From the NCBI RefSeq assembly GCF_018919205.1, contig NZ_JAHLQN010000001.1:1612001-1676000 (forward strand): a stretch of 64,000 nucleotides of DNA, written 5' to 3'. Below are positions 49,959 to 59,352 of this stretch, one piece after another. The notes below the pieces were generated by a model. The model made no database searches, was not told the origin of the DNA, and saw only the letters and a program-made list of their open reading frames with translations. Source of the stretch: Dysosmobacter acutus (lineage in GTDB: Bacteria; Bacillota; Clostridia; Oscillospirales; Oscillospiraceae). The translations under genes were made by a program, and so were the position numbers. Each line of letters starts with the position of its first letter. Position 1 is the first letter of the stretch.

Positions 49959-50648
49959 TTGTTTAGAGGCAAGAAGTATAAAGAGAGCGCGAAGCAGATC
50001 GACAAGAACACCCTGTACGATGCTGCCGAGGGCTTTGGTTTGATTTGTAAGACAGCTTCCGCCAAGTTTGACGAGACCGTCGAACTGCACGTGAAGTTGG
50101 GCGTTGACTCCCGTCACGCCGACCAGCAGGTCCGCGGCGCCATTGTGCTGCCCCACGGCACCGGCAAAACCGTCCGCGTCCTGGTGTTCGCCAAGGGCGA
50201 TAAGGCCGACGCCGCCCGTGAGGCCGGCGCCGACTATGTGGGCGACATGGACCTGGTGGAGAAGATCCAGAAGGAAAACTGGTTTGATTTTGATGTGGTC
50301 ATCGCCAGCCCCGATATGATGGGCGTGGTGGGCCGTCTTGGTAAGGTGCTGGGCCCCAAGGGCCTGATGCCCTCTCCCAAGGCCGGAACCGTGGCTCCCG
50401 ACGTGGCAAAGGCTGTGAAGGAAGTCAAGGCCGGTAAGATTGAGTACCGCCTGGACAAGACCAACATCATTCACTGCCCCATCGGCAAGGTGTCCTTTGG
50501 CCCTGAGAAGCTGACGGACAACTACAACGCCCTGATGGGCGCCATCATCAAGGCGAAGCCCGCCTCCGCCAAGGGCCAGTATGTGAGAAGCTGCGTTGCT
50601 GCTTCCACCATGGGCCCCGGCGTGAAGATGAACGCCGCCAAGGTCTAA
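49959..50648 (+). CDS. rplA: Ribosomal protein L1
   Basis: The 229-residue protein has [40 protein letters not shown] and [12 protein letters not shown]. The start is TTG 49959 with AGGAGG upstream. The 103-base gap before it contains CCATACAGTGGGAGG/AACCACTATGAGG, a possible L1 control site on the mRNA, which I cannot confirm. Confidence 0.97.
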   Translation: MFRGKKYKESAKQIDKNTLYDAAEGFGLICKTASAKFDETVELHVKLGVDSRHADQQVRGAIVLPHGTGKTVRVLVFAKGDKADAAREAGADYVGDMDLVEKIQKENWFDFDVVIASPDMMGVVGRLGKVLGPKGLMPSPKAGTVAPDVAKAVKEVKAGKIEYRLDKTNIIHCPIGKVSFGPEKLTDNYNALMGAIIKAKPASAKGQYVRSCVAASTMGPGVKMNAAKV

Positions 50649-50684
50649 TTATTCCACGTTCGGTATCTGCCGCGAAATTGTCTC

Positions 50685-50712
50685 TTGACAAATTCTGTCG
50701 GTTTGATATACT
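50685..50712 (+). promoter_or_regulatory. Promoter of rplJ-rplL
   Basis: TTGACA (50685-50690), 16 bases, TATACT (50707-50712), right in front of the L10 leader. Confidence 0.8.
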
Positions 50713-50719
50713 AAATGAT

Positions 50720-50825
50720 GCGTTCCAAAGACAGCAGGAGGGGAATTCCCCATAAGACCTGCCGAGGACAGCAAGCGATTGCTACCCGTCCTTGTGTCTT
50801 TGCGCACAAGGACGGTTTTCTTTTT
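50720..50825 (+). ncRNA. L10 leader (ribosomal autoregulatory RNA)
   Basis: The leader carries the L10-leader layout: GCAGGAGGGGAATTCCCC, then CCTGCCGAGGACAGCAAGCG, and an attenuator CCGTCCTTGTG/CACAAGGACGG followed by TTTTCTTTTT (50786-50825). Binding of the L10-L12 complex is known to favour termination. Confidence 0.82.
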
Positions 50826-50861
50826 GAACGCACCGATCAATCTCTGGAGGTGAAAACAAGT

Positions 50862-51401
50862 ATGCCTAACGCAAAAGTTCTCAGTGAGAAGCAAGCCATT
50901 GTCGCCAATCTGACTGAAAAGCTGCAGAAAGCCGCGGCGGGCGTGATCGTCGACTACAAGGGCATCAACGTTGCACAGGATACCGCTCTGCGCAGTGAGT
51001 GCCGCGAAAGCGGTGTGGACTATGCCGTGGTGAAGAACACGCTGCTCCGCTTTGCATTCAACAACGTTGGCCTCAATGAGCTGGACGAGCTGCTCAACGG
51101 CACTACGTCTCTGGCCCTGTCCGATGATCCCGTGGCTCCCGCCCGGGTCCTGTCCGGCTTTGCCAAGAAGTTGGACGGCAAGTTCGAGATCAAGGGCGGC
51201 TTTATGGAGGGCAAGGTTGTCCCCATGGAGACCATCCAGCGGCTGGCTTCCATCCCCGCTCTGCCTGTTCTGCAGGCTCAGGTGCTGGGCACCATGCTGG
51301 CCCCCATTTCCGGTCTGGCCTGCGTCCTGAAGCAGATCGCCGAAAAGAACGGCGCTGTGGACGCTCCCGCAGCTGAAGAGGCTGCTCCCGCCGCTGAATA
51401 A
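50862..51401 (+). CDS. rplJ: Ribosomal protein L10
   Basis: The 179-residue protein has KAAAGVIVDYKGINVAQDTA, RESGVDYAVVKNTLLRFAF and an acidic Ala/Glu-rich C-terminus that carries L7/L12 dimers. The start is ATG 50862, with TGGAGGTG upstream; the frame extends back into the leader but is not used. It lies 45 bases before rplL. Confidence 0.97.
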   Translation: MPNAKVLSEKQAIVANLTEKLQKAAAGVIVDYKGINVAQDTALRSECRESGVDYAVVKNTLLRFAFNNVGLNELDELLNGTTSLALSDDPVAPARVLSGFAKKLDGKFEIKGGFMEGKVVPMETIQRLASIPALPVLQAQVLGTMLAPISGLACVLKQIAEKNGAVDAPAAEEAAPAAE

Positions 51402-51446
51402 CCAGCGGTACTAAAATCTGAAATTTACTATTAGGAGGCTAATCAA

Positions 51447-51818
51447 ATGTCTGAAAAAGTTACTGCTATGATCGAAGAGATCAAGGCTCTGACCGTTCTG
51501 GAACTGTCCGAGCTGGTTCACGCTCTGGAGGAAGAGTTCGGCGTTTCCGCCGCTGCCATGGCCGCTCCCGCCGCTGGCGCCGCTGCTCCCGCTGCTGAGG
51601 AGAAGACCGACTTTGACGTTGTTCTGACCGGTTTTGACGCCGCTGCCAAGATCAAGGTCATCAAGGCTGTCCGTGAGATCACCGGCCAGGGCCTGGCCGA
51701 GGCCAAGGCCACCGTTGAAGGCGCTCCCAAGACCCTGAAGGAAGCTGTTTCCAAGGACGAGGCCGAGACCCTGAAGAAGACCCTGGAAGAGGCCGGCGCA
51801 AAGGTCGAGCTGAAGTAA
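51447..51818 (+). CDS. rplL: Ribosomal protein L7/L12
   Basis: The 123-residue protein has an N-terminal dimer domain ([20 protein letters not shown]), an Ala hinge (residues 33-50), and a C-terminal factor-binding domain ([20 protein letters not shown]). A strong terminator follows 32 bases later and the next genes run the opposite way, so rpoB/rpoC are not directly downstream, unlike in most bacteria. Confidence 0.97.
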   Translation: MSEKVTAMIEEIKALTVLELSELVHALEEEFGVSAAAMAAPAAGAAAPAAEEKTDFDVVLTGFDAAAKIKVIKAVREITGQGLAEAKATVEGAPKTLKEAVSKDEAETLKKTLEEAGAKVELK

Positions 51819-51850
51819 GCCGCCTCAATCAGCACAAACCGTATTTCCAT

Positions 51851-51886
51851 AAAAAGCCCCCAAGGCATTTGCCTTGGGGGCTTTTT
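51851..51886 (+). terminator. Terminator of rplJ-rplL
   Basis: A perfect 16-bp stem AAAAAGCCCCCAAGGC with its complement over ATTT, ending in TTTTT. Confidence 0.92.
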
Positions 51887-52018
51887 CACGCAGTTGATAT
51901 CAGGGGCGGGGAAGCGCCCCGCAAAAGATGAGAATCCCGTTGCTTCGTCCGAGAGACTTTCTTCAATCAAGAGTGGATCAAGGAGCGCCACAACGCCGGA
52001 AAAAGAAAATGAAAAGAG

Positions 52019-52064
52019 AACAGGGAAGAGGCGCGCCGCATCTGCGGCGCGCCTCTTCCCTGTT
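52019..52064 (-). terminator. Very long hairpin, terminator of the NhaC cluster
   Basis: A perfect 21-bp stem (52019-52039 with 52044-52064) with a four-base loop, followed on the minus strand by CTCTTTTC. It lies 25 bases past the end of the last gene of the minus-strand cluster. Confidence 0.75.
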
Positions 52065-52088
52065 ATGTGCAAATAGAGTGGATCGAAT

Positions 52089-53583
52089 TTACTTTGCCGC
52101 CTTGGCCTCTTTCTTCAGCTTCACATCGGGCAGTCTGAATAGAGGGATAAAGCGATCCAAACCAGTGAAGGTGAGGACCAGGATGCTGACCACGGAGATC
52201 ATGGACATCCAGTTGTTTCTGATGATGTCCCAGACGCTGATGTCGACGATGGGGAACACAGCGGAAGCGATGGCCAGGTAGAACACGGGGAAGCAGTGCC
52301 AGGGGATCATCTCAGAGCCGTACACGCCCAAGGCGTCGGTAAAGGTGGCCAGACGGGTACGAAGTCTGTAGTGCTCTTCCTCCGTGGCCTCCACGTTCTC
52401 CTCGACGATGCCGCGGACGATGGGGGAGAAGGTGGCGATCTCAGCGGACTCATCCGACAGGGCGGCGTTGCCGACGACGCACAGAATACCGCACCAGCCC
52501 ATCAGATGGTGGACATTCTTGGACAGCTTGACTAACCAGATTCGCCAGTGGCTGGAAGGCGTTCATGCTGTTCATGATGCCGCCGAAGGCCGCGACCCAC
52601 ATCATCATGACGATGGCCCAGCTGCCGGACTCACCAAACGCGGACAGGACCATGTCGTTCAGCCAGGTCATGGGGGTGCAGGTGCCGGCAAAGGTTCCTA
52701 AAATCATGGCGGAGACCATGCCGCAGCCCAGGCACAGCATGGTGTTCATGCCGGTGAAGGCAGTGCCGATGACCACAACGAAGGGGATGGCCATGTAAAT
52801 GGGGACACCGGTCTGGACCTGCTCCAGCAGAGCCAGTGCGGCGGGGCGCTCCACTTCCAGAGCCGCGTAGGCCTCGGGAGGAATGTTTTCCAGAGCCTCG
52901 GCCAGACTGCCCTGAGTGGAGGGCAGGGAGAGGGACATCGCAAAGGTGATGATCAGCGTAAGCACGACGCAGATGAGGGACCAAGGGCCCTGGTGCTTTA
53001 CACGGTCGATGATCTTGATGTCCTGCATGCCGCAGGAAAGAACGGTGGTGTCGGAGATCATGCCGATGTTGTCGCCAAAGCAGGAGCCGCCGGCAATGGC
53101 GCCCAGCACCAGGACGGTGTTGCCGCCTAAGATGTAGTTCAGCCACAGGAAGATGGGGGCGCAGGCGGCAAAGGTGCCCCAGGAGGTACCGGTCGCCAGG
53201 GACAGCAGGCAGGTCAGAATAAAGGACAGTGGGGCGATGGTCTGACCGGTGACGCCGGCTGCCAGGGAGAGGTTGATGATGGCAGCGCCGACGCCGGTGG
53301 CCATGAAGCACTCACCTACGCCGTAGGCGAACATACTGACGAAGAATACCATGACAATGCTGCGGACGGAGTTGACGCCGAATTCAAAGGCGGCGTCGAA
53401 GTTGTTGCGGTTGACGTACATGCTCACCACAACGGCAGCGAAAACGGCGATGGGGGCGGCAACCAACAGGTCAAGCTGAAGGAAGATAACCAGCAGGATG
53501 AAGACGAGCAGGGGCAGGAACTTAAAGATTGCCAGTCCTACGGATTCCTCTCTCGGGCCCTTGTTTTTGGTATCTGTACTCAT
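52089..53583 (-). pseudogene. nhaC: NhaC-family Na+/H+ antiporter, frameshifted
   Basis: Two frames together make one NhaC protein of about 497 residues. The first (53583 to about 52533) encodes about 11 helices (FILTCLLSLATGTSWGTFAA, AIAGGSCFGDNIGMISDTTV) and runs out of frame after MNAFQPLANLV. The second frame continues with VKLSKNVHHLMGWCGILCVV to the natural end at 52089. A single extra base near 52533 (GGTTAGTCAAG for GGTTGTCAAG) explains the break. I see no slippery heptamer, so a mutation or an assembly error is more likely than programmed frameshifting. It follows an intact paralogue (53706-55148). Confidence 0.8.
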
Positions 53584-53705
53584 TGAATGAACATCCTTTC
53601 CGTTTTATATAGACTTTAGAAGTTACAAATTTTCACTGGTCTTTTAGCAACGATCGGAGTTTTTTTTGGCGGTTCCGTATGCTGGGATTCGTGCTGTGCG
53701 TCATG

Positions 53706-55148
53706 TTACTTTGAGACAGGCGCCTCAGAGTCCACAGGACGGTAGGTCTTCTTGCTGGGTTTCTGACCGGTCTTCCACTGGAACAGACCAGTAAAGCCCC
53801 AGACAACAGCGATCAGCGGGCAGATCCAGTTGAACAGGGCAAAAGGCAGGTAGGTAAAGCAGCCCACGCCCAACGCCGCTGAGGCGAAGGCACCGCACAG
53901 GTTCCAGGGAATCAGCAGGGAGGTGACGGTACCGGAGTCCTCCAGAGTACGGGACAGGCACTGGGGCAGCATATCCTTCTCCTTGTAGACGGGCATCATC
54001 AGCTTGCCGCCAAGGATGATGGTCATGTACTGGCTGGCGGTGACCAGGTTCAGCAGAATCTCGATCACTACGGTGGTGCAGACCATGGTGCCCACGGTGC
54101 GGGTCAGGCCGCGCATCTTGCTGAGGATCTCGTCAAGGACACCGCACTTTTCAAGGATGCCGCCGAAGGCCATGACGATGACGGTCAGGCTGGCGGTGTA
54201 GTGCATGGAAAACATACCGCCGCGGGAGAGGAGCTTGTCGATGTCATAGAAGCCGGTCTCAGAGACAAAGCCGTTTTCCATGATGCTCATGATGCTTGGG
54301 ATGCTCTGGCCCTGGGCCAGGATCGCCATGGCGGCCGCCACCAGTGCGGAAATCAGCAGGGTCGGGAAGGCGGGGAACTTCATGATGGCGAGGGCCAGCA
54401 CCAGAATAAGGGGAATCAGGGTGGTGAGGTTCAGGTGGAAGATGCTGTTCAGGGAATCCAGAATCTGGGCAATGGTCTCGCTGTTGGCGTCGCCGCTGGC
54501 GGACATGCCCATAACGGTGAAGCCCACCAGGGCGATCACGATGGCGGGGCCGCCGGTGGTGACCATGGCCTTGATGTGGTCAAAGAGGTCTGCGCCGGCC
54601 ACAGCGGGGGCCACGTTGGTGGTATCGGACATGGGGGACATCTTGTCGCCGAAGGCGGCGCCGGAGACAATGGCGCCGGCGGTCATGGCGGGGTTCATAT
54701 TCAGGCCCATGCCGACGCCCATCAGAGCGACGCCCACGGTGCCGATGGTGGACCAGGAGCTGCCGGTGGCCATGGCGGTGATCATGCAGGCGATGCAGGC
54801 GGTGGTCAGGAACAGGCCCGGGCTGATCAGCTTCAGGCCCCAGTAGATGATCATGGGTACCGTGCCGCTGGCAATCCAAGAGCCCATCACGGCGCCGATG
54901 GTGTACAGGATGATCAGCGTGGGAATGGTCAGGTTGCCGCTGGAGATGATGGCTTCTTCAATCTTGGAATAGGGGCAGCCGGTGAGCACCAGCATCAGGA
55001 TGCAAAAGCCCATGCAGGTCAGCATGGTGATGTGCAGCTGCTGGCCGGTCAGGAAGATGGCGGAACACATGGCCGCAACCAGGAAAGCCATAATGACAAA
55101 GGATACCCAGGTTTTTGGACGGAAATAGTTTTGTTCGTTGTTTTCCAT
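53706..55148 (-). CDS. nhaC: NhaC-family Na+/H+ antiporter
   Basis: The 480-residue protein has about 11-12 helices and NhaC motifs: MITAMATGSSWSTIGTVGVA, AAFGDKMSPMSDTTNVAPAV. The start is ATG 55148 after AGAGGAATCTATT. NhaC proteins exchange Na+ for H+, and close relatives exchange organic anions such as malate for lactate (MleN). In this operon it could export a product or import a substrate of the amidohydrolases. It lies 60 bases after the amidohydrolase gene. Confidence 0.9.
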   Translation of the reverse strand: MENNEQNYFRPKTWVSFVIMAFLVAAMCSAIFLTGQQLHITMLTCMGFCILMLVLTGCPYSKIEEAIISSGNLTIPTLIILYTIGAVMGSWIASGTVPMIIYWGLKLISPGLFLTTACIACMITAMATGSSWSTIGTVGVALMGVGMGLNMNPAMTAGAIVSGAAFGDKMSPMSDTTNVAPAVAGADLFDHIKAMVTTGGPAIVIALVGFTVMGMSASGDANSETIAQILDSLNSIFHLNLTTLIPLILVLALAIMKFPAFPTLLISALVAAAMAILAQGQSIPSIMSIMENGFVSETGFYDIDKLLSRGGMFSMHYTASLTVIVMAFGGILEKCGVLDEILSKMRGLTRTVGTMVCTTVVIEILLNLVTASQYMTIILGGKLMMPVYKEKDMLPQCLSRTLEDSGTVTSLLIPWNLCGAFASAALGVGCFTYLPFALFNWICPLIAVVWGFTGLFQWKTGQKPSKKTYRPVDSEAPVSK

Positions 55149-55208
55149 AATAGATTCCTCTCTCTTTCGGCCGGAACACACAGATCCGGCCTGATTTTTG
55201 ACAAACAG

Positions 55209-56825
55209 TCAATTCACCTGTTTGCCGCCCAGATATGTGCCAACGGCGGAGATGGAGCGGAGATCGCTGGGGTCGACGGAAGTGGGATCACCGTTGAGTA
55301 CGACGAAATCGGCGTACTTGCCGGCTTCCACGCTGCCTTTGGTGCCATCCTCAAAAGAGGCGTAGGCGGAGTCCAGGGTAAAGCCCTTGAGCACCTGGTC
55401 GATGGACAGGCGCTCCTCGGGATACCAGCCGCCCTCCGGCCAGCCAGTGAGGTCTTTGCGGTTGACCGCGATGTAAGCGCTGTCGATGGGGTTGACAGAG
55501 TCCACAGGGCAGTCAGAGGAAAGGGGGACCCGAAGGCCCATTTCATTCATGGTGCGGTAGGCATAGGATTCCTTCATACGCTCTTTGCCCACCCGGTCCT
55601 CCACGCAGTGCATGTCGGCGCCCACGCAGATCGGCTCGCCATAGGCAAGGATGTGGTTTTTGAGCATACGGTTCAGGATTTCCTTTGTGGTGATCTGAAC
55701 ATGGATGATGCCGCTTCTTGGGTCCTCCACAGGGTGCTCGCTCTGCGCCTTTTCATAGGCGTTGAGCACCATGTCCATGGCGCCGTCGCCGATGGCGTGG
55801 CAGACAACCTGCATCCCGTTGGCATATGCCGTGCAGATCAGCTCATCCAGCTCATCCTGGGTAAAGACATGGATACCGCGGGTGCTGGGGTCGTCGGAGT
55901 AGGGCGCGTTGAGATAGGCGGTACGCTGGCCGATGGAACCGTCCGTCAACAGCTTGAGAGGCCCGATCTTGAACATGTCGGAACCCACACCGGTCTTGTA
56001 GCCGGCGGACAGGAACTGATTGAACCGGTCGATCTGGGGCAGCAGGCACTGCTCATAGACGCGGACCTTCAGCCTGCCCTCGGCCTCCAGCTCCTGATAA
56101 GCCTGGATGACGTTCTTCCAGTTCTTGGAGGAGAAGGTCTCAAAGTCGTCCGTCTGAACGGAGGTGAGACCCAGCCTGGAGACGAAGTCGATGGCATCAT
56201 AGAGCATCTCCTTGATTTCGGCGACGCTCTTGTCGGGAACCTTGGAATAGGCCAAATACCGGGCGTTTTCCTTCAGCACGCCGGTGGCGCGGCCGGTGGC
56301 GTCCCGCTCGATCTCGCCGCCCTCCGGATTGGGGGTGGAGTCATCGATGCCGATGAGCTCCAGGGCCTTGGAGTTGACCGCCACGATATGCTCACACACG
56401 CGGGTGAAGATTATGGGGTACTCCGTGGAAATTGCGTCCAGATCATCCCGGTTCGGGGTCCGCTTTTCCGGGAAGGAGCTCTGGTTCCAGCCGGCGCCGG
56501 AGACCCAGGACCCGGGGGCTGGCCTGCGCTCTGAAAGCCACTTTCTGGAGCGCTCCTGCACCTCCGCGATGGAACCGGTCCCGTACAGATTGATCTTGGT
56601 GCGGGAGTAGGCGAAATTCAAAAGGTGCAGGTGGCTGTCGTTGAATCCGGGGAGCACGGTGTTGCCCGAAAGATCCACCACAGCCGCGTCGGAACCGGCG
56701 GCTGCAAGGACTTCCTCCCGGCTGCCGACCCTGACGAACCTGTCGTCTTCCACCAAAAACGCTTCAGCCCTGGGCTGAGCGGGATTGATGGTGATGACAT
56801 TTGCGTTTACATATGCTGTTTTCAA
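55209..56825 (-). CDS. YtcJ-type amidohydrolase (1)
   Basis: The 538-residue enzyme is of the Amidohydro_3 family. Metal ligands are seen in LPGFNDSHLHLL (HxH), VVCHAIGDGAMDM (His) and LSSDCPVDSVNP (Asp). It ends SISAVGTYLGGKQVN, the usual beta-sandwich end. The start is TTG 56825 with AAAGG upstream; a GTG at 56849 is also possible. Family members hydrolyse amides, imides or hydantoin-like rings, often N-substituted. It follows an SDR gene by 27 bases. The same type of enzyme recurs at 57709-59301. Confidence 0.88.
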   Translation of the reverse strand: MKTAYVNANVITINPAQPRAEAFLVEDDRFVRVGSREEVLAAAGSDAAVVDLSGNTVLPGFNDSHLHLLNFAYSRTKINLYGTGSIAEVQERSRKWLSERRPAPGSWVSGAGWNQSSFPEKRTPNRDDLDAISTEYPIIFTRVCEHIVAVNSKALELIGIDDSTPNPEGGEIERDATGRATGVLKENARYLAYSKVPDKSVAEIKEMLYDAIDFVSRLGLTSVQTDDFETFSSKNWKNVIQAYQELEAEGRLKVRVYEQCLLPQIDRFNQFLSAGYKTGVGSDMFKIGPLKLLTDGSIGQRTAYLNAPYSDDPSTRGIHVFTQDELDELICTAYANGMQVVCHAIGDGAMDMVLNAYEKAQSEHPVEDPRSGIIHVQITTKEILNRMLKNHILAYGEPICVGADMHCVEDRVGKERMKESYAYRTMNEMGLRVPLSSDCPVDSVNPIDSAYIAVNRKDLTGWPEGGWYPEERLSIDQVLKGFTLDSAYASFEDGTKGSVEAGKYADFVVLNGDPTSVDPSDLRSISAVGTYLGGKQVN

Positions 56826-56852
56826 ATTGATCGCGCCTTTCTGTTTCACCGA

Positions 56853-57599
56853 TCAGGCGGTTTCGCCGCCGTCGATGGGAATGTGCTGGCCGGTGATGTA
56901 CTTGGCTTCATCAGAGGCAAGGAACGCATAGAGAGCGGCCACTTCCTCAGGCTCGGCGTGGCGTTTCATGGGGATGCCCTCGTTGACCACTGCCAGCATT
57001 TCGTCGGTGTACTCAGCGCGCTGCATGGGGGTCAGCACATAGCCGGGGCACACGGAGTTGACCCGCAGGTAGGGAGCGCACTCCAGAGCCAGGGAGCGGC
57101 CTAACAGGATCACGCCGGCCTTGGATGCGTTGTAGTCGGTGTAATAGGGATGGCCTTCCATGCCGTTGGTGGAAGCAGTCATCAGGATGACGCCGGACTT
57201 CTGGGGCATCATGCGGGACACGGCCTCTTTGCAGCACAGGAACATGCCGTCCAGATTGATGCCCATGACCTTGCGCCACTGGGCAAAATCGGTTTCCACG
57301 AACTTCTTGCGGACGCTGATGCCCGCGTTGGAGACCAGAACGTCGATGCCGCCGATCAGCTCGTCAACCTTTTTGAAGCCGTTGACAACGCTCTCTTCAC
57401 TGCTGACGTCCACTGCGACGGTGCCGGCCAGGCCGGGGATTTCCGCCTTCACGGCTTCCAGCGCTTTTTCGTTGATGTCGAACGCCACGACTTTGGCGCC
57501 CTCATCTACAAAGCGCTGAACAGTTGCCTTGCCGATGCCGCTGGCGCCGCCAGTGACAACGACTCTTTTGCCTTTCAGCTCCTCGTATTTTTTTACCAT
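56853..57599 (-). CDS. SDR-family oxidoreductase (1)
   Basis: The 248-residue NAD(P)-dependent dehydrogenase shows the GxxxGxG motif in VVTGGASGIGKATVQRFVDE, NAG in LVSNAGISVRKKFVE, and the YxxxK pair in YTDYNASKAGVILLGRSLAL. It ends IPIDGGETA as classical FabG-like SDRs do. The substrate is unknown, and it probably oxidises an alcohol or reduces a ketone formed in this operon. It has AGGAGG before ATG and sits between two amidohydrolase genes. Confidence 0.9.
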   Translation of the reverse strand: MVKKYEELKGKRVVVTGGASGIGKATVQRFVDEGAKVVAFDINEKALEAVKAEIPGLAGTVAVDVSSEESVVNGFKKVDELIGGIDVLVSNAGISVRKKFVETDFAQWRKVMGINLDGMFLCCKEAVSRMMPQKSGVILMTASTNGMEGHPYYTDYNASKAGVILLGRSLALECAPYLRVNSVCPGYVLTPMQRAEYTDEMLAVVNEGIPMKRHAEPEEVAALYAFLASDEAKYITGQHIPIDGGETA

Positions 57600-57708
57600 T
57601 GAAATTCCTCCTATTCTCTATTTACCTATTTGAATCAAGCAGGCAGGTGCCCGCTGAATTCCGCTTTTTAGATCTCGTGGATCTACCCTCTCTTCATTCG
57701 ATCAAACA

Positions 57709-59301
57709 TTATCTGCGGGAGTAAACTTCCTTGCCGCCAAGATAGGTCTTTTCCACATGGATATCCTTGATTGCCATGGGGTCCACTTCAAAGAGATCGG
57801 AGTCCAGCACCACAAAGTCGGCAAGCTTGCCGGGGGCGATGGTTCCCTTGATGTCTTCTTCGTAGGAGGAGTACGCGGCATTCTTCGTAAACATGGCCAC
57901 CGCCTCATACACGGTGACGCGGTTTTCAGGATACCAGCCGCCTTCCGGGAAACCGGACATATCTTTGCGGTTGACCACCGCGTATATGCCCTCAATGGGA
58001 TCGTAGCTTTCGCAGGGGGCGTCGGAGCCCGCCGTCAGGATCAGCCCCTCGTCGATGAGGCGGCGCCAGCAGTATAAGTACTTATGACGCTCCTCTCTGA
58101 CCCGGCTGCCCACCCACTTCAAATCCGTGGAGATGAACAGGGGCTGCATGTCGATGACCACCGGGAGCTTCTTGATCCGTTCGATCAGCTCATCGCTGAG
58201 CAGCGCCAGGTGGATCATGCGGAACCGGGCGTCCGGCCTCGGATGCTCTGAATAGACTGTCTCGATCGCGGTGGTAAACATCTCCACCGCACGGTCGCCG
58301 ATGGCGTGGGCGCCGACCTGGAATCCGCGTTCGTAGCCGGCCCGCACCAGAGCGTTCAGTTCCTCCTGGGTGTAGTTGGGCGTGCCCGCGTTGCCGGGAT
58401 CGTCCGCGTAGGGCTCGGTCATATAGGCGTTGCGGCCGCCCAAGTTGCCGTCAAGATACAGCTTATAAAAGCCGTATTTTACCATGTCGTCGCCCAGGCC
58501 GGTGTGGAAGTGGAGGTTCTGGCCGGGCAGCTCATCATAATTCACATAGACGCGGACAGTCAGCCGGCCCTCACGGTTCAGCTCCTGATAGGCGTCTAAA
58601 TACTCGGGGAGGTCGCAGTGCAGGCCCTGGATGGGGTGTACACCGGTGAGGCCGTGGCTGTTCAGGTCGCGGCAGGCTTTTTCCAGAATATCCTTTTTCG
58701 CCTCCAGGGATTTCAGGGGATCGGGAGCAAGGGCGATAACGTCCGAGCCGGCGGCGTCAAACAGAACTCCGGTGGGCTCCCCGTCTGCGTCAAACTCCAC
58801 GGTATTGGGAACCTTGGGCTGGAAGCCGCGGCCAATGCCGCCGGCGGCCAGCGCCATGGAGTTGACGGAAAACATATGGGCGCAGTAGCGGGACAGGACC
58901 ACGGGATTGCGGGGACTGACCCGGTCCAGCATCTCCCGGGTGGGCAGCACACGCTGATCGGTGAAAATCTCCTGATCGAACCCGGCTCCCAGGATCCACT
59001 GTCCGTCCGGAGTCTCTTCAGCGCGCTGACGAACCCGCTCAAGCAGTTCAGCCATGGTGGTCACATGCTTCAGGTCCAGCCGTGTCAGGTTGCGTGCGGA
59101 GGCAAACAGATGCTGGTGCGTGTCAATCATTCCAGGCAGGACCGCAGCCCCGCCCAAGTCGACAATCTCCTGCGCCATCTGAACCGCGCCGTCATTGCTG
59201 CCGCAGTAAACAAATTTACCGTTTTCCACAACAACCGCCTGGCAGACGTCGTGCTCTTTTTCCATTGTGTAAAATTTGCCGTTGATATAAGCCTTTGCCA
59301 T
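57709..59301 (-). CDS. YtcJ-type amidohydrolase (2)
   Basis: The 530-residue paralogue of the enzyme at 55209-56825 has LPGMIDTHQHLFASARNLTR (HxH), FQVGAHAIGDRAVEMFTTAI (His) and LTAGSDAPCESYDPIEGIYA (Asp). Similar C-terminal endings (IHVEKTYLGGKEVYSRR) and shared segments (AVVNRKDMSGFPEGGWYPEN) show common descent. The pair may handle two related amides. GGGGGG lies before ATG 59301. It lies 51 bases after the ATP-NAD-kinase-like gene. Confidence 0.88.
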   Translation of the reverse strand: MAKAYINGKFYTMEKEHDVCQAVVVENGKFVYCGSNDGAVQMAQEIVDLGGAAVLPGMIDTHQHLFASARNLTRLDLKHVTTMAELLERVRQRAEETPDGQWILGAGFDQEIFTDQRVLPTREMLDRVSPRNPVVLSRYCAHMFSVNSMALAAGGIGRGFQPKVPNTVEFDADGEPTGVLFDAAGSDVIALAPDPLKSLEAKKDILEKACRDLNSHGLTGVHPIQGLHCDLPEYLDAYQELNREGRLTVRVYVNYDELPGQNLHFHTGLGDDMVKYGFYKLYLDGNLGGRNAYMTEPYADDPGNAGTPNYTQEELNALVRAGYERGFQVGAHAIGDRAVEMFTTAIETVYSEHPRPDARFRMIHLALLSDELIERIKKLPVVIDMQPLFISTDLKWVGSRVREERHKYLYCWRRLIDEGLILTAGSDAPCESYDPIEGIYAVVNRKDMSGFPEGGWYPENRVTVYEAVAMFTKNAAYSSYEEDIKGTIAPGKLADFVVLDSDLFEVDPMAIKDIHVEKTYLGGKEVYSRR

Positions 59302-59352
59302 GAAAGTCCCCCCGTTCTCTATTTTGCCTGTTTGGAATTCAAAAGCGCTTTG

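Noticed and set aside
52525-52545. Programmed ribosomal frameshift in nhaC
   Set aside because: There is no slippery heptamer or following hairpin, and the needed change is a simple one-base insertion.
54201-56534. Plus-strand frame of 777 codons
   Set aside because: It is antisense to nhaC and an amidohydrolase, is rich in His/Gly/Ala/Gln as GC-rich shadows are, and has no ribosome site.
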